From NCBI GenBank assembly GCA_032622095.1, contig CP136066.1, positions 133,827,917-133,891,916 on the forward strand: 64,000 bases of DNA. The letters run 5' to 3'. Positions 1 to 14,100 of this stretch are shown here, piece after piece. The DNA comes from Siphonodentalium dalli. Taxonomy: Eukaryota > Mollusca > Scaphopoda > Gadilida > Siphonodentaliidae. Both the position numbers and the translations under genes were made by a program. Numbering within the stretch: the stretch's first letter is position 1; each line of letters starts with the position of its first letter. A model generated the notes under the pieces. It saw nothing but the letters and a program-made list of their open reading frames with translations. It did no database searches and was not told the origin of the DNA.

Positions 1-45
1 AACATCTGCCGATCGTGATCGGCCTCTAGTTAGGTCAATGTTTTT

Positions 46-1003
46 TATACGCCCTTTTGAAAAAAAGGCCGTATTATAGTATTGGTCTGTCCGTCCGGGC
101 GGGCGTCCGGGCGGGCGTCCGTCCGTTAACCTGTTGTCCGGATGATAACTTTAGTTAGAGTGAACCAAAATTAATAAAATTTGGTATGTGGGTTTATTAG
201 CCGAAAAGTAAGTTCAAGTTCGAATTTGGGTTCCGCCCGCCAATTTTCACCGGAGTTATGCCCCTTATTTAACGTTTTTTGGCTTAGAAAATCCTTGAAA
301 TTTGTTGTCCGGATGATAACTTTAGTATATTTTATCGGAATGAATCCAAATTTGGTATATTACTTTCTCCCACCAAAACACAGGTCAAGTTCGAACTTGG
401 GTTCTGTCCGACCATTTTTGGCAGAGTTATGCCCCTTTTTCGACTCAGAAAATTCTTATGTTTTTTGGTTTCCGGATGATAACTCGATTTTGGAATGTTT
501 ATACGCAAAACCCGTATTTTTGTGGATTACATATATCGAAATACAGCTCAAGTCCGAATTTCGTTTTAATCCGATAATTTTTGCGAGAGTTATGGCCCCT
601 TTTTTTACGTTATTTGACTTAGAAAATCCATGAAATTTGTTGTCCGGATGATAACTTTAGTTAGAGTGAATCGATTTCAATCAAATTTGGTATGTGGGTT
701 TATTAGGAGAAAAGACAGCTCAAGTTCGAATTTGGGTTCCGTCCGCCAATTTTCACTGGAGTTATGCCCCTTATTTGACGTAATTTGACTTGGAAAATCC
801 CTGAAATTTGTTGTCCGCATGATAACTTTACTAGAGCTTATCGGATTCAATGATAATTTGGTATATTACTTTCTCCCACCAAAACACAGGTCAAGTTCAA
901 ATTTGAGTTCCGTCCGCCAATTTTTACCAGAGTTATGTCCCTTTTTTACCAGTTTCCGCCGACCCAAGAGAGGGCGTATATTGCACGCCCAGCGTAGCTC
1001 TTG
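46..1003 (+). repeat. Composite MITE of family A, copy 1 (~958 bp)
   Basis: It begins TATACGCCCTTTTG and ends near AGAGGGCGTATA followed by a short tail (GCGTAGCTCTTG), so the ends are short inverted repeats. Inside, about four diverged units repeat TGTCCGGATGATAAC, AAATTTGGTAT, CAAGTTCGAATTTGGG and GAGTTATGCCCC, after a GTCCG-rich leader. A second, highly similar copy lies at 16982-17924. No credible gene is present. Confidence 0.8.
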
Positions 1004-1612
1004 TTAATCTTGGCACTGATATTTAGTACCATGGGAACCTGTGCACCTTCGATTATTATGCGACTTTTTTTTGTGGAGTTATTCCCATTTTTCGTCTGAG
1101 CTTTTATTCCTACATTTTTCGGTCAATAGGTTTAAGATTAGGGTTAGGGTTGTGCACCTGCAATGGGAACTGTTATTTTATTATTTTAACTAAATGTTTA
1201 CTGACATGTGAAACATCTTAGTATTTTAAAAACACAGGGGGGGGGGGGTATCCTTAGTCCCATTGGGACAGTCACACCTCTAGTTAATCTTGGCACTGAT
1301 ATTTAGTACCATGGGAACCTGTGCACCTGCGATTATGATGTTTGTCCGACTTTTTTTTTGTTGCAGTTATTCAATTTTTTCGACTTAGAACATTTTCGCA
1401 ACATGCATAATTTTGTCTGAGCTTTTATTCCTACACTTTTCGGTCAATAGGTTTAAGATAAGGGTTAGGGTTGTGCACCTGCAATGGGAACTGTTATTTT
1501 ATTATTTTAACTAAATGTTTACTGACATATGAAACATCTTGGTATTTTAAAAACACGGGGGGGGGGGAGGGGGGATCATTAGTCCCATTGGGACAGTCAC
1601 ACCTCTAGTTTA
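1004..1612 (+). repeat. Two tandem copies of a repeat ending in a G-run
   Basis: Segments 1004-1281 and 1282-1612 both run from TTAATCTTGGCACTGAT to a poly-G run followed by CCCATTGGGACAGTCACACC. The same sequence is the 3' part of the longer element at 52862-53320. The rest, to 1843, is intron with CAGTAAT-rich repeats related to 36660-37310. Confidence 0.75.
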
Positions 1613-1843
1613 TCCTGTTATCAGTAATTTGTAGCTTTCTATCGGTAATCTTTGTGGTAAAAGGTTGACTTTTTATCAGTAATACCAACAGAAATTTGAT
1701 CAGTAATTGTTCTTGCATCTATCACTAATCCCACATATAATTTTCCATCAGTAGTTCTACCTGTAATTGCTCACAGCCATCATTATCTTTAAATAAGTGA
1801 TGAATAATACATGTCCAGATCACATTCTGTTCTAACCTTTCAG

Positions 1844-2116
1844 TTACTTGATTCTATTACTGAAAATGGCGAGATTGATGACTCATATTTGTACGTGCCT
1901 CGTAAACGACAGAAACCTGTCTTCTTCCAAGCTGGAACACCAAATTCTAAAACGAAAGAAGAGTCCAGTTCAGCAAAGTTCAGTCTTGCTACTAAGATGA
2001 AGACACAGTACACTGATGAAGAGAAAAAACTGAGTGTAAATTCATGTGCGACAGAGCTGATGCAGTCAGAAGAAAGCGGTAGAAGGTTGGAAGAATCAGT
2101 CAACAGTCAGGAAATT
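1844..2116 (+). CDS. DNMT3: DNMT3 exon a: N-terminal linker before PWWP
   Basis: The acceptor is ttctaacctttcag and the donor gtaagc; the exon is 91 codons, phase 0 at both ends. The residues are charged and low-complexity apart from VFFQAGTP, which resembles the TFQAGDP segment upstream of PWWP in vertebrate DNMT3A. It is internal: an acceptor precedes it, so the upstream ATG at 1811 is in intron sequence and is not the start. Confidence 0.75.
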
Positions 2117-5100
2117 GTAAGCCAATAAAGGATAATTATATAGTTTTTATGTGTACCCATACCATTTATGGTACACATAATGTCGATATCCGAATCAACC
2201 ATGGGTTCGGTCCAATAATTCTTGCATGAGTTACGACCCTTTTTCGACAAAGAAATTACCTTATTTTACAACATTTTGGTTTCTGACCGATATAATTCTA
2301 GATTGGGTTCTTTGTTTGGAAATAAAGTTGGTATGTGTGTTTTTTCTGTCAACACAGGTCATTGTAAATTCGAATATGGGCTTGGCCCAGCCAGAAAGGG
2401 GAATTTCAGCGACCAGCATATTTATGTTACCCAACTTTTCTAATTTGAGGATCCGGTTGTTGCGGGGGTCAATATAAAAGGGGGTAAAATATGATTTTTT
2501 CTCATGCTACCCAACTTTTTTTTTGTTGCATTTTTCGGGTTAGTTCCTGTGATGTTCATCAGTCTGAGCTTCTTAATCTATGTTCAATTTAACTTTTTCT
2601 TCCTTTGATTTGGGAGACCGTTATGTGAGTGGTATTGAAAATGATAAAAAGTTGCCAGATGAGCATTTGACGTTTGAGCTGTGACGTATTTCATTGATAG
2701 CATGAGGAAAATGTGAAAAAATCATATTGTGCCCCCTATATTGACCCTGCCACAACTGGATCCTGAAATTAAAATAGTCGGGCTACATAAATATTGTGGT
2801 CGCTGATATTCCCCTTTCTGGTGACCCCTCGTTTAATGAGAGCCCTCTATAGATCATGCCATAAATATCCACTCTGGCTAAGCCCGTATTCCACAAATCA
2901 AAACCTGGGAAATTTTTGAAGTTATAGCATCTAAAAATACTACAGGTAATATATTTCTCAGTCAATACTAGATTGCATGATTTAGGCAATTTTTGTGAGC
3001 TGATTTCGCTTATGATCATTTTATTAATGTTTAGTGTTGACTCTTCTCTGCCAAGAAGGAACAATTTGACGAAAATAAAATATAAATTATTTTCCTGGAA
3101 ATTATTTACATGTCTTTTCTCTTACAGGAAGCTAACATTGGAGACTTGGTATGGGCTAGATTGTCTGGGGATAAGTGGTGGCCTGGCGTCATCATCAGAG
3201 GAGGCCTGATTAACATGAAAATTAAAACCGGCATGTCATGGATATTTTGGTTTGGTGATCATAAAGTTTCTCACGTAAGAAAATCGTTTATAGTTTTGAA
3301 TTTTGTGACATATCTACAATTTATTCCCCTTCTTGACTCCAGGTGGGTGTAAAAAAACATTTCCAGACACTAGGCACAAAATTCAGGAATTTTGGTACCC
3401 ACTCACCTAGTGTGTCTCCTAATTTTATGCTATGTTTTTTCAGTCGACTTGAAGCATTTCTTTCAAAAAGTTTCATCGCCTTGTTATAATTAGCAGAAAG
3501 TTGCCCAAAAACAGTGCGCCACTAAAGAATATGTCTGCAGCAATTTATTTCCATTTCGCACATAGAATGGCTTATGGCTTATACTTTAACAATCAATACT
3601 TGAGAATCTAAGCAAGCTATGATGCAAGAACATGATGCCTTGTTGTCAGACGCATGGAACGTGTTATCGAATGTTACAGACTTCAATGTAATCATTGTAA
3701 ATTTCTGCCTCTTATCTTATGATTCAATATCCTATAATTCATCGTATCAGAATAACAATAGTTATTGCAAAGGCGATTATGCTCGATATAACATATATCC
3801 ATAGCGACACTTCCAACTGCTTTGTGAGTGTACTGAACAGTGCATCATTCAGGAGTGCAAACATGCTTTAAATTCATGTATAGTTTTAGTGTGGTCGTCG
3901 GGAGGTTGAACCTAGAACAAATTGTTATAAAGCTGGTTTTGGTATCATTTTGGGTGGAAAAGTATCGGGAATAACATATCCAAAATCTGCTAAAATCTGC
4001 CTTGGGCAAAATTCAGAATTCAAGATAGCGTCCAAGATGGCAGCCAAAAATTTTAAATATTCCCAAAACAGCATTAGTCCTTTGTCAGGCAGAGATAATG
4101 AAATTGATTTCGGAAGAAATGTCATCACGTTTGACAGAAGATTCCACAGGAGTCATATTGACCAAATATTGGTCACAGGGAGTCAGAAAGATGGCCACAA
4201 AGATGACCACCAAAATGACAATTACCCGGTATGTATTTTTTATTTTGTTGATAGACATCGGCCAGTAATGACCAGAATGTGGATATGAGTCATAATTTTG
4301 GCACTTGTGTATCAGATATATCTATATACTCAAACCTCATCCTCGTCATCTCCTACCAGTATTTCTTTTGAATTAATGCAGCCCTCTCTACAAGCGATAA
4401 CACATTTGAGACCATGTTTGCGACATATGCACACATATCACATGCACTGTACTGACTTGAGCAATACATCTTGGGCTTCATTCTGGTCAGTCATAACTGG
4501 AGCAAGTTCCGCGACACGAAGTCCCCAACCCCACCTCTCATGATTCAATAAGTCGTTATTCAGTGCTCTTTCTGTTGTTAGGAGTTTTTGGGCTCTAACG
4601 CAGTCTTGCTAGAAGATACCCTGTCCATAAACTTCACATGGCGAAGTGTATTTAGTCAGTCTTCTTTCTTACCACCACACAGAAGGTATGTTGGCCTCGC
4701 CAATGGTTTCTGATTTGCACTTGACTCCTGCATGAGTAATATTTTGCGAACTTCAGCAGACTTGTTTATCTTTCTGAGCATACTCGTGTTCCCCATGTCC
4801 GAATAATGCAGAGGTGGTATCACAGCATCCCCATACATGTGCAAACAGGATATGGGAAGTTGTGAACTGTCCAGCCTTGCGCAAGGTGTCGCCGAATCGC
4901 TATATGGCAGCACCACCTTTACCAGATTTCCCAGCATCAGATTGTCGGCCATGTTCGATTCAAAAGAAGAATAAGATCTATCATCCGCGATAACCATGAT
5001 ATTTCTTCCACGCGATTCAAACTCTAGATCACGAGAAACTATAAGAGTATCAACGTCACCACTCTAGTAAACTGCGTACCCATTATCCGAAAAGAGGCGC

Positions 5101-8100
5101 CCCTCAATTTGATTAACTGACTTTTGTTTCTCTTAGTTGCGAGGAAAATTTGCTGGTTATTGTGGCTCACTGTTTTTTTCAGTGACCCAAACGTCAGCAC
5201 GTTTTGCAGATCGCCGGCTGTGCTCGTGATCTTTAATAGACGAGCTATGACCGAACCATCGAACACGATGAACTCGAGCCATACTTGTTCGGACATACTT
5301 CAGATAATGCATGGCTACTTCCTTGTATGTTGAGTTTTTGATCCACTTCACTCTTTGGAGAAGAGCTTCGCTACCAAGAATGGTCTCAATTCCCTTCTGT
5401 GAATATTCGCCTTCTAAAACGAAATCAGTCAGAGCCTTTGCCAATTCGTGTTTTCGCCAACATTAACGTGGACATCAGCCTGTTTTACTTGTGATGCTGC
5501 TGCGTCATCTTGTTCCCTTATCGATTCATTGTCCGCAGAACTGACATCCTTCTTGACTGGGACAACTTCAGCTATCAACTCACTGAAAAGCGCATAATCA
5601 ACTAGGTAGAGATCAAGTAAGACCCTCGACACTGCCTTTCAATATATCATGGGTCACTGTACCAACCCCTTCATCATCGAGGCGATACTCCCCATGAAGC
5701 TCACTACAGTATGAAATCCTCCGAGCCAACACACTATGTTCATCGACTTAGAGGTTATTGTGTTTACCGCCTTGAATCACAAAATCTGGTCGAAAGGGAT
5801 ACATTGGGTTTCGGTGTTCAATCTATGTACGTGTTCCTCAACATATATGAGTGTAGAGTAAATGATGGGACGGAACAGAACATCTGATTTCTCAGCGGTC
5901 AGTGTCGTCCAGCAAGCAAGTACTTTGTATGAAACCTGACCAGTTCGAGCTAGGTGTTTCACTCTTACTGAACAAACATGCTGAGGGCCACATGCGATCC
6001 GTGCTGTGATCAGATGGGAGGGTGTAGTGTGTGACCAAACGAAGAAGAGTTTTTAGTTTGATATTGGAAATTCCTTTGCCAATAACATCAACATATTTAG
6101 GGATGGACACTCCTTTATCAATCACGAGCTCATCAACCCTCAATCGCTTTTGTCTCATGATCACATATCATGGTCAGTGGCGGTGGATTCATGTGTGTAG
6201 ATATTGCAATCATCCCCATTCCATGGAAGGCCTCCCTGCCATCCAAAGTTGCTATGTTGTGGTCGACATTATCGGTCACCCACTGAGTCAAGGCGCTGGG
6301 TGATTTGACTGGGCGTTTCGGTTTAACTGACGGCTTGCTTGTATCTCTCAACTTATTCGTTGGCAACAGAGAATCCCAACCGAGATTACTCGTTACTAGT
6401 CATTTGGAAACAAACACATGGTTCATTTCTATGCCAAGTGATGGTGTTATTACCAAACGTGGACACGCGTCCTGCACAATGGAATGGTCGATGCTATTCT
6501 GCTTGACATCGGACGGAATTAAAATCTTGAGTAAGCTTTATTTCCAAAGTAATGGACAACATTTGGACCAAACAAATGCCTGTGTTTCGGCACTACAGAG
6601 CCTGCGAAACGATTGCATTTAACGAAATAAAACAGTTTAAAATATGGATTTTTATTAAAGACTAGATATAAAGTACATACACTTAGTTGTTAATACATAG
6701 ATATCATATAATCATACTAAATCTTGAATAAGAAGGAACATATAATTACAAACACGGCAGAATATACATTCAGGTTCGATCACTCAAATTCGGTAAATGA
6801 TGACGTTATAAATGGCCGAGTTTAGTTGAAATCAACATGCGTGTGGGCTACATTTAATGGCTTCAAATTCGCCATCAATCGAAGTGGTCCCTAGCGTTTC
6901 TATCAATAATGTCTAATTTCAGTAAAATTATCCACGTATACACTCGACAGCTACGTATTTTAAATTATTTGATATGGATCATATATTCTGCCATAATCCA
7001 TGAAAATCCACGAAATAACGATTAGGGTCTGTTCGTTTACATAACTGTATTGGACAGAGTGTAATCTGGTCTGTTCATTTACGGAACTATGGCGTGTAAT
7101 CCATGATCATTAATCTGGATTCTCCCACGAAAAAAATTCTGCGTATGTTGTCACCGTTAGGTTTCAACAGGAAACGCGTGACCGACTCGTAATGATAAAT
7201 CGAAATCGAAATGATAAATGAGAAACTGTGAACTATTGCTTACACAACTGCAGTGACATGCATTATGGCATGCACTTTATTATACTTGAGCGCACACATG
7301 GCTTATGTGCATAATGGCGGCGTTGTCCTCCAACGCTCGTAGAACGCGCTTTTTATTGTGGAACACACACATGCATTGGAGTTCTACATCAGCGCTTTTT
7401 ATTAGTGGAAGGCACAGATGGCCTATATATACTGTAAAGTGGGTCGTACTATCGTATACTCATATGACAATTATCCACACAATTGTGCCACGGATGCGTG
7501 GTTTGCGAACTCACACAATTAAACTGTAATCGGAAATTTTGTGTCACATTGATGAAACACCCTGCATGTATTCATATGTCTGTAAACAAATTTCCCCAAA
7601 GCGGATTTTAGCGGATTTTGGATATATTGTTGTCGAAATATTCCCAGTCAAAATGACACAAAAACTGGCTTTATAACAATTTTTTCTAGGTTCACTCTTC
7701 AAAATCACTACAACGACTATACTATTTGGCAGAAAGGGTCAGGCACTACAAATCTGTCGGCATGGTTCCATTGGGGCAGCGAACTGTCTAATGCGTGAAA
7801 TTCGGCAAAACGTTTCTAGTTCATGAAAGTAAAAGTAGATTTTATTAACATATTTTTATCTCTAATTAAGATGATATAATTTCTTAGTGAATGAAAATGG
7901 CTATATAGCTGTGATCTGTCACTGTTTCTGCGTGACTCTCATGTTTGTTTGTTTGTTTGCATGCACTCAGTGTCTCTTATCTGTTTCGGATCCAAAATTG
8001 CCAATATCTGAGTACCTTGTAGCCTGGCCCCTCCAGCTACAGAATGCTTGACTATCTATGTGTGATTCCGCTGTTAAGAAACTCTTAGTGACATCTTGAG

Positions 8101-11100
8101 TGCTGGCCTTGATGAGTGCCCTATTATTCATGGGAAGCAAAAATATAGTATCACATGCCACAAAATTAAATTCCAATAGACTTTCCGAATGAGTCCAAAA
8201 CATGGCTCTTTGCCTTCTATTGCCATGTATCGTAACAATCATCTGGCTAGTAGACTTCACACAAGAAGAAAGCGCATTACATGGAAAGCATTTATATTGT
8301 CACGTGCTGCAAGAACCACTGCCAATAGACTTTCCGAAAGAATCCAAAAGATAGCTCTTTGCCTTCTATGTTTTTGCACATGTGATCTCCAATAGTCTAC
8401 TCAAGCAGAACCAGTATCCCTGGTATGCGCAGAGTTCTGCCTAGATGTCAAAATAAAGTGAGAAAAAGTTATTTTTCCATATTCCTTGATAACTTAATGC
8501 GACAGTTTTTATATGCCCATTTTTGAAGAAAAAAACAGAACATATTATTTTATTGGTCTGTCAATCCGTCCGTTCGCTTTTTTGGTTTCCAGGTGATAAC
8601 TTCAGTAAGTCTGAACTGAATGGAATGTAATTTGTTATGTTAGTTTACTAGCCCAAAATACAAGTCAAGTTCAAATTTGAGTTTCGCCTGCCAATTTTCA
8701 CCAGTTATGGCCCTTTGTTGAAATTACCACTGAAATATTTTGCCACGCCTTAGCGATGCTCTTGTTGAATTTCAGCATCCGCCTCCCAGCACATGTCATT
8801 GTTATGAGGTACTGTGACATCCTTCTCACTCGATCCTCCAAATTAATTCATTTCAATAAAAGACTTGCTCATTTGAGCATAGGCATACTAGAATAACAGT
8901 GAGAAGTTGCTTTTCTTCATAACTCATTCAGTGTCAGGTTACCTGGGGAAAACGGATAGCTGTGTGCCAGGTTTCCTGGAGAAAAAGCCATCATTTACAC
9001 TAATTAGATATTTACTTTGATTATTCAATATTGGAAAGAATCGAACTGACATCAGGCATTGATATTATAGGCCCTACTCACGAAATTCTAATGAAAGTCC
9101 AATTCCGTTACTACATGGGTCAAAATTTCTTGTTGCCATGGCAACGAATACCTCAAATTAACACCGATTGCTTGAAATTACAAATCTGTTGTTTTATGTG
9201 GCCATCTAACTTATTTATTCTGTGCAGTTTTAGGCATTAATTTTGCTGGTGGAATAATAGTCTGGTCGATAAACTAAAATTTTAGGGTCAACCTAGAATA
9301 AATTCGGACTAAATTGGTTTATATATCATTTTGAAGAGGAAGATCTCCTCTATAACATATCCAAAATCCGCTTTGAGCATTTTTTGTAATTCAAGATGGC
9401 GTCCAATATGGCTGCCATTTTCTGTTAGTCAGTTTGTTGCAATTTGATGCAATTATAGTCATAATATCGTGTCATATGTATACATTAGTATACATTTTTG
9501 TGAAGCGAAGACATAACGCCACATTTTGATGCCAAAATTGGAACACCGCCCAAGATGGCAGTCAAAATGGCGACAGAAGTGTAAAATGTTACGTTTTTTA
9601 CTGATATCTTTAAGTTAAGTTTCTGCTGTTTGGAACTAGTTGAGAATTGTGACTTTATTTGTATTTAGCATGTTAACAGACCATCGGGGGAAATAAAATA
9701 TGCCATAAGTGGGGTCCCCACCCCTTCCGATCATGCAACAAATCGAGTTTACAGAACGTGGTATAACATTTCACAAAAAAATCACAATTTGGGATTCTAG
9801 TCATATTTCATCAGGATTGTGTAATGGAAGTGATGCATTATATTTCTTATGAATATTCCGACTCAATGGTATCAAAATTGTCACTTTGGCTCACAATAGC
9901 TGCCAAAATGGCGGCCAAAATATGAAAAATAGTAAATATTGCACCAGCGTGTCGTGCAACCGCTTATAAGTTGTGGTTGATGAATAAAATTGACTATTCT
10001 GTCTTATATACATTTAATACTAACATTTATGATGCACCTTGATTAACTTTTACTATTTTAACCACTGAAATTACCAGAATTATGGGATTTTTAGCTCAAA
10101 TTTACTTTGTAAAGTTTGAGCTATTGCCATGGCTTTGTCGTCCGTCGTCCGTGTGAGCGTGTGTGCACGTGTTTGCTTAAATCGTCAACAATGCAGTCTA
10201 CAGGTCGTACCTTTGGTCGGATCATTATGAAATTTGTCATAGCTGTTGACATCAACATTTAGACCAGAATGATTAATTTTGGGGTCATTCGGTAGTGGCC
10301 ATCTTGCATTTCAAAATTCAATCCATTAGCACGGGCTACAGGGCGTACTGTTTGTCTGATCGTCATGAAATTTGTCATGGATGTTAATATTGACATGTAG
10401 ATGAGAACGAGTAGTTTTGGGGTCATTTGGCCCAAAAACATGGCCGCCAGCAGCCATCTTGGATTTTACTCTTTGTATGACTAAATTCTTTAGCACGGGC
10501 TACACGTCGTACTTTTAGTCTGATCATCATAAAATTTGTCAAGAATGTTAATAATGACATGTAGATGGGAACGAGTCATTTTGGGGTCATTCGGCCAAAA
10601 AACATGGCCGTCAGCAGGCATCTTTGATTTCACTCTTTGTATGACTAAATCCTTTAGCACGGGCTACAGGTCGTACCTTTAGTCCGATCATCATAAAATT
10701 TGTCATGGCTGTTGAAATTGGAATGTAGATGGGAACGAGTCATTTTGGGGTCATTCGGACAAAAAACATGGCCACCAGCTGCCATCTTGGATTTCAAAAT
10801 TCATCATGAAATTTGTCATGGATGTTAATATTGACATGTAGATGGGAACGAGTAATTTTGGGATCATTCGGCCAAAAAAATATGGCCGCCAGCAGCCATC
10901 TTGGATTTTACTCTTTGTATGACTAAATTCTTTAGCACGGGCTACAGGTCGTACCTTTAGTCTTATCATCATCAAATTTGTCATGGATGTTAATATTGAC
11001 ATGTAGATGGGAACGAGTAATTTTGGGGTCATTTGGCCCAAAAACATGGCCGCCAGCAGCCATCTTGGATTTTACTCTTTGTATGACTAAATCCTTTAGC

Positions 11101-14100
11101 ACGAGCTACAGGTCATACCTTTAGTCTGATCATCATTAAATTTGTCATGAATGTTAATAATGACATGTAGATGGGAAACGAGTCATTTTGGGGTCATTCG
11201 GTCAAAAAACATGGCTGCCAGCAGGCATCTTTGATTTTACTCTTTTTATGACTAAATCCTTTAGCACGGGCTACAGGTCGTACCTTTAGTCCGATCATCA
11301 TAAAAGTTGTCATGGCTGTTGAAATTGGAATGTAGATGGGAACGAGTCATTTTGGGGTCATTCGGACATAAAACAATGGCCGCCAGCCGCCATCTTGGAT
11401 TTCAAAATTCAATCCATTAGCACGGGCCACAGGTCATACTATTCGTCTGATCATCATGAAATTTGTCATGGATGTTAATATTGACATGTAGATGGGAACG
11501 AGTAATTTTGGGGTCATTCGGCCAAAAAACATGCGGCCAGCAGCCATCTTGGATTTTACTCTTTGTATGACTAAATTCTTTAGCACGGGCTACAGGTCGT
11601 ACCTTTAGTCTGATCATCATCAAATTTGTCATGGATGTTAATATTGACATGTAGATGGGAACGAGTAATTTTGGGGTCATTCGGCCCAAAAACATGGCCA
11701 CCAGCAGCCATCTTGGATTTTACTCTTTGTATGACTAAATCCTTTAGCACGGGCTACAGGTCGTACCTTTAGTCCGATCATCATAAAAGTTGTCATGGCT
11801 GTTGAAATTGGAATGTAGATGGGAACGAGTCATTTTGGGGTCATTCGGACATAAAACAATGGCCGCCAGCCGCCATCTTGGATTTCAAAATTCAATCCAT
11901 TAGCACGGGCCACAGGTCATACTATTCGTCTGATCATCATGAAATTTGTCATGAATGTTAATAATGACATGTAGATGGGAACGAGTCATTTTGGGGTCAT
12001 TCGGTAAAAAAACATGGCTGCCAGCAGGCATCTTTGATTTTACTCTTTGTATGACTAAATCCTTTAGCACGGGCTACAGGTCGTACCTTTAGTCCGATCA
12101 TCATAAAATTTGTCATGGCTGTTGAAATTGGAATGTAGATGGGAACGGGTAATTTTGGGGTCATTTAGCCGAAAAACATGGCTGTCAGCAGCCATCTTGG
12201 ATTTTACTCTTTGTATGACTAAATCCTTTAGAACGGGCTACAGGTCGTACCTTTAGTCTTATCATCATAAAATTTGTCATGAATGTTAATAATGAGATGC
12301 AGATGGGAACAGGTAATTTTGGGGTCATTCGGCCAAAAAACATGGCCGCCAGCAGCCATCTTGGATTTTACTCTTTGTATGACTAAATCCTTTAGCACGG
12401 GCTACAGGTCGTACCTTTAGTCTGATCATCATAAAATTTGTCATGGCTTATGAAATTGGAATGTAGATGGGAACGAGTAATTTTGGGGTCATTCGGCCAA
12501 AAAACATGGCGGCCAGCAGCCATCTTGGATTTTACTCTTTGTATGACTAAATTCTTTAGCACGGGCCACAGGTCATACTATTCGTCTGATCATCATAAAA
12601 TTTGTCATGAATCTTAATAATGACATGTAGATGGGAACGAGTCATTTTGGGGTCATTCGGTAAAAAAACATGGCTGCCAGCAGGCATCTTTGATTTTACT
12701 CTTTGTATGACTAAATCCTTTAGCACGGGCTACAGGTCGTACCTTTAGTCCGATCATCATAAAATTTGTCATGGCTGTTGAAATTGGAATGTAGATGGGA
12801 ACGAGTAATTTTGGGGTCATTCGGCCAAAAAACATGGCGGCCAGCAGCCATCTTGGATTTTACTCTTTGTATGACTAAATTCTTTAGCACGGGCTACAGG
12901 TCGTACCTTTAGTCTGATCATCATCAAATTTGTCATGGATGTTAACATTGACATGCAGATTGGAACGACTCATTTTGGGGTCATTTAGCCGAAAACATGG
13001 CTGTCAGCAGCCATCTTGGATTTTACTCTTTGTATGACTAAATCCTTTAGAACGGGCTACAGGTCGTACCTTTAGTCTTATCATCATAAAATTTGTCATG
13101 AATGTTAATAATGAGATGCAGATGGGAACAGGTAATTTTGGGGTCATTCGGCCAAAAAACATGGCTGCCAGCAGCCATCTTGGATTTTACTCTTTGTATG
13201 ACTAAATCCTTTAGCACGGGCTACAGGTCGTACCTTTAGTCTGATCATCATAAAATTTGTCATGGCTTATGAAATTGGAATGTAGATGGGAACGAGTAAT
13301 TTTGGGGTCATTCGGCCAAAAAACATGGCGGCCAGCAGCCATCTTGGATTTTACTCTTTGTATGACTAAATTCTTCAGCACGGGCTGCAGGTCGTACCTT
13401 TAGTCTGATCATCATAAAATTTGTCATGGATGTTAACATTGACATGCAGATTGGAACGACTCATTTTGGGGTCATTTAGCCGAAAAACATGGCTGTCAGC
13501 AGCCATCTTGGATTTTACTCTTTGTATGACTAAATCCTTTAGAACGGGCTACAGGTCGTACCTTTAGTCTTATCATCATAAAATTTGTCATGAATGTTAA
13601 TAATGAGATGCAGATGGGAACAGGTCATTTTGGGGTCATTCGGCCAAAAAACATGGCCGCCAGCAGCCATCTTGGATTTTACTCTTTGTATGACTAAATC
13701 CTTTAGCACGGGCTACAGGTCGTACCTTTAGTCTGATCATCATAAAATTTGTCATGGCTTATGAAATTGGAATGTAGATGGGAACGAGTAATTTTGGGGT
13801 CATTCGGCCAAAAAACATGGCGGCCAGCAGCCATCTTGGATTTTACTCTTTGTATGACTAAATTCTTCAGCACGGGCTACAGGTCGTACCTTTAGTCTGA
13901 TCATCATAAAATTTGTCATGGCTGTTGAAATTGGAATGTAGATGGGAACGGGTAATTTTGGGGTCATTCGGCCAAAAAACATGGCGGCCAGCAGCCATCT
14001 TGGATTTTACTCTTTGTATGACTAAATTCTTTAGCACGGGCTACAGGTCGTACCTTTAGTCTGATCATCATCAAATTTGTCATGGATGTTAACATTGACA

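Noticed and set aside
1134-1152. Telomere-like TTAGGGTTAGGG
   Set aside because: Only two units, and the same word recurs at 1460 and 53165 as part of a dispersed repeat.
1811-1843. ATG at 1811 as the start of the DNMT3 N-terminus
   Set aside because: A good polypyrimidine tract and AG at 1843 lie inside it; the coding segment starts at 1844 as an internal exon.
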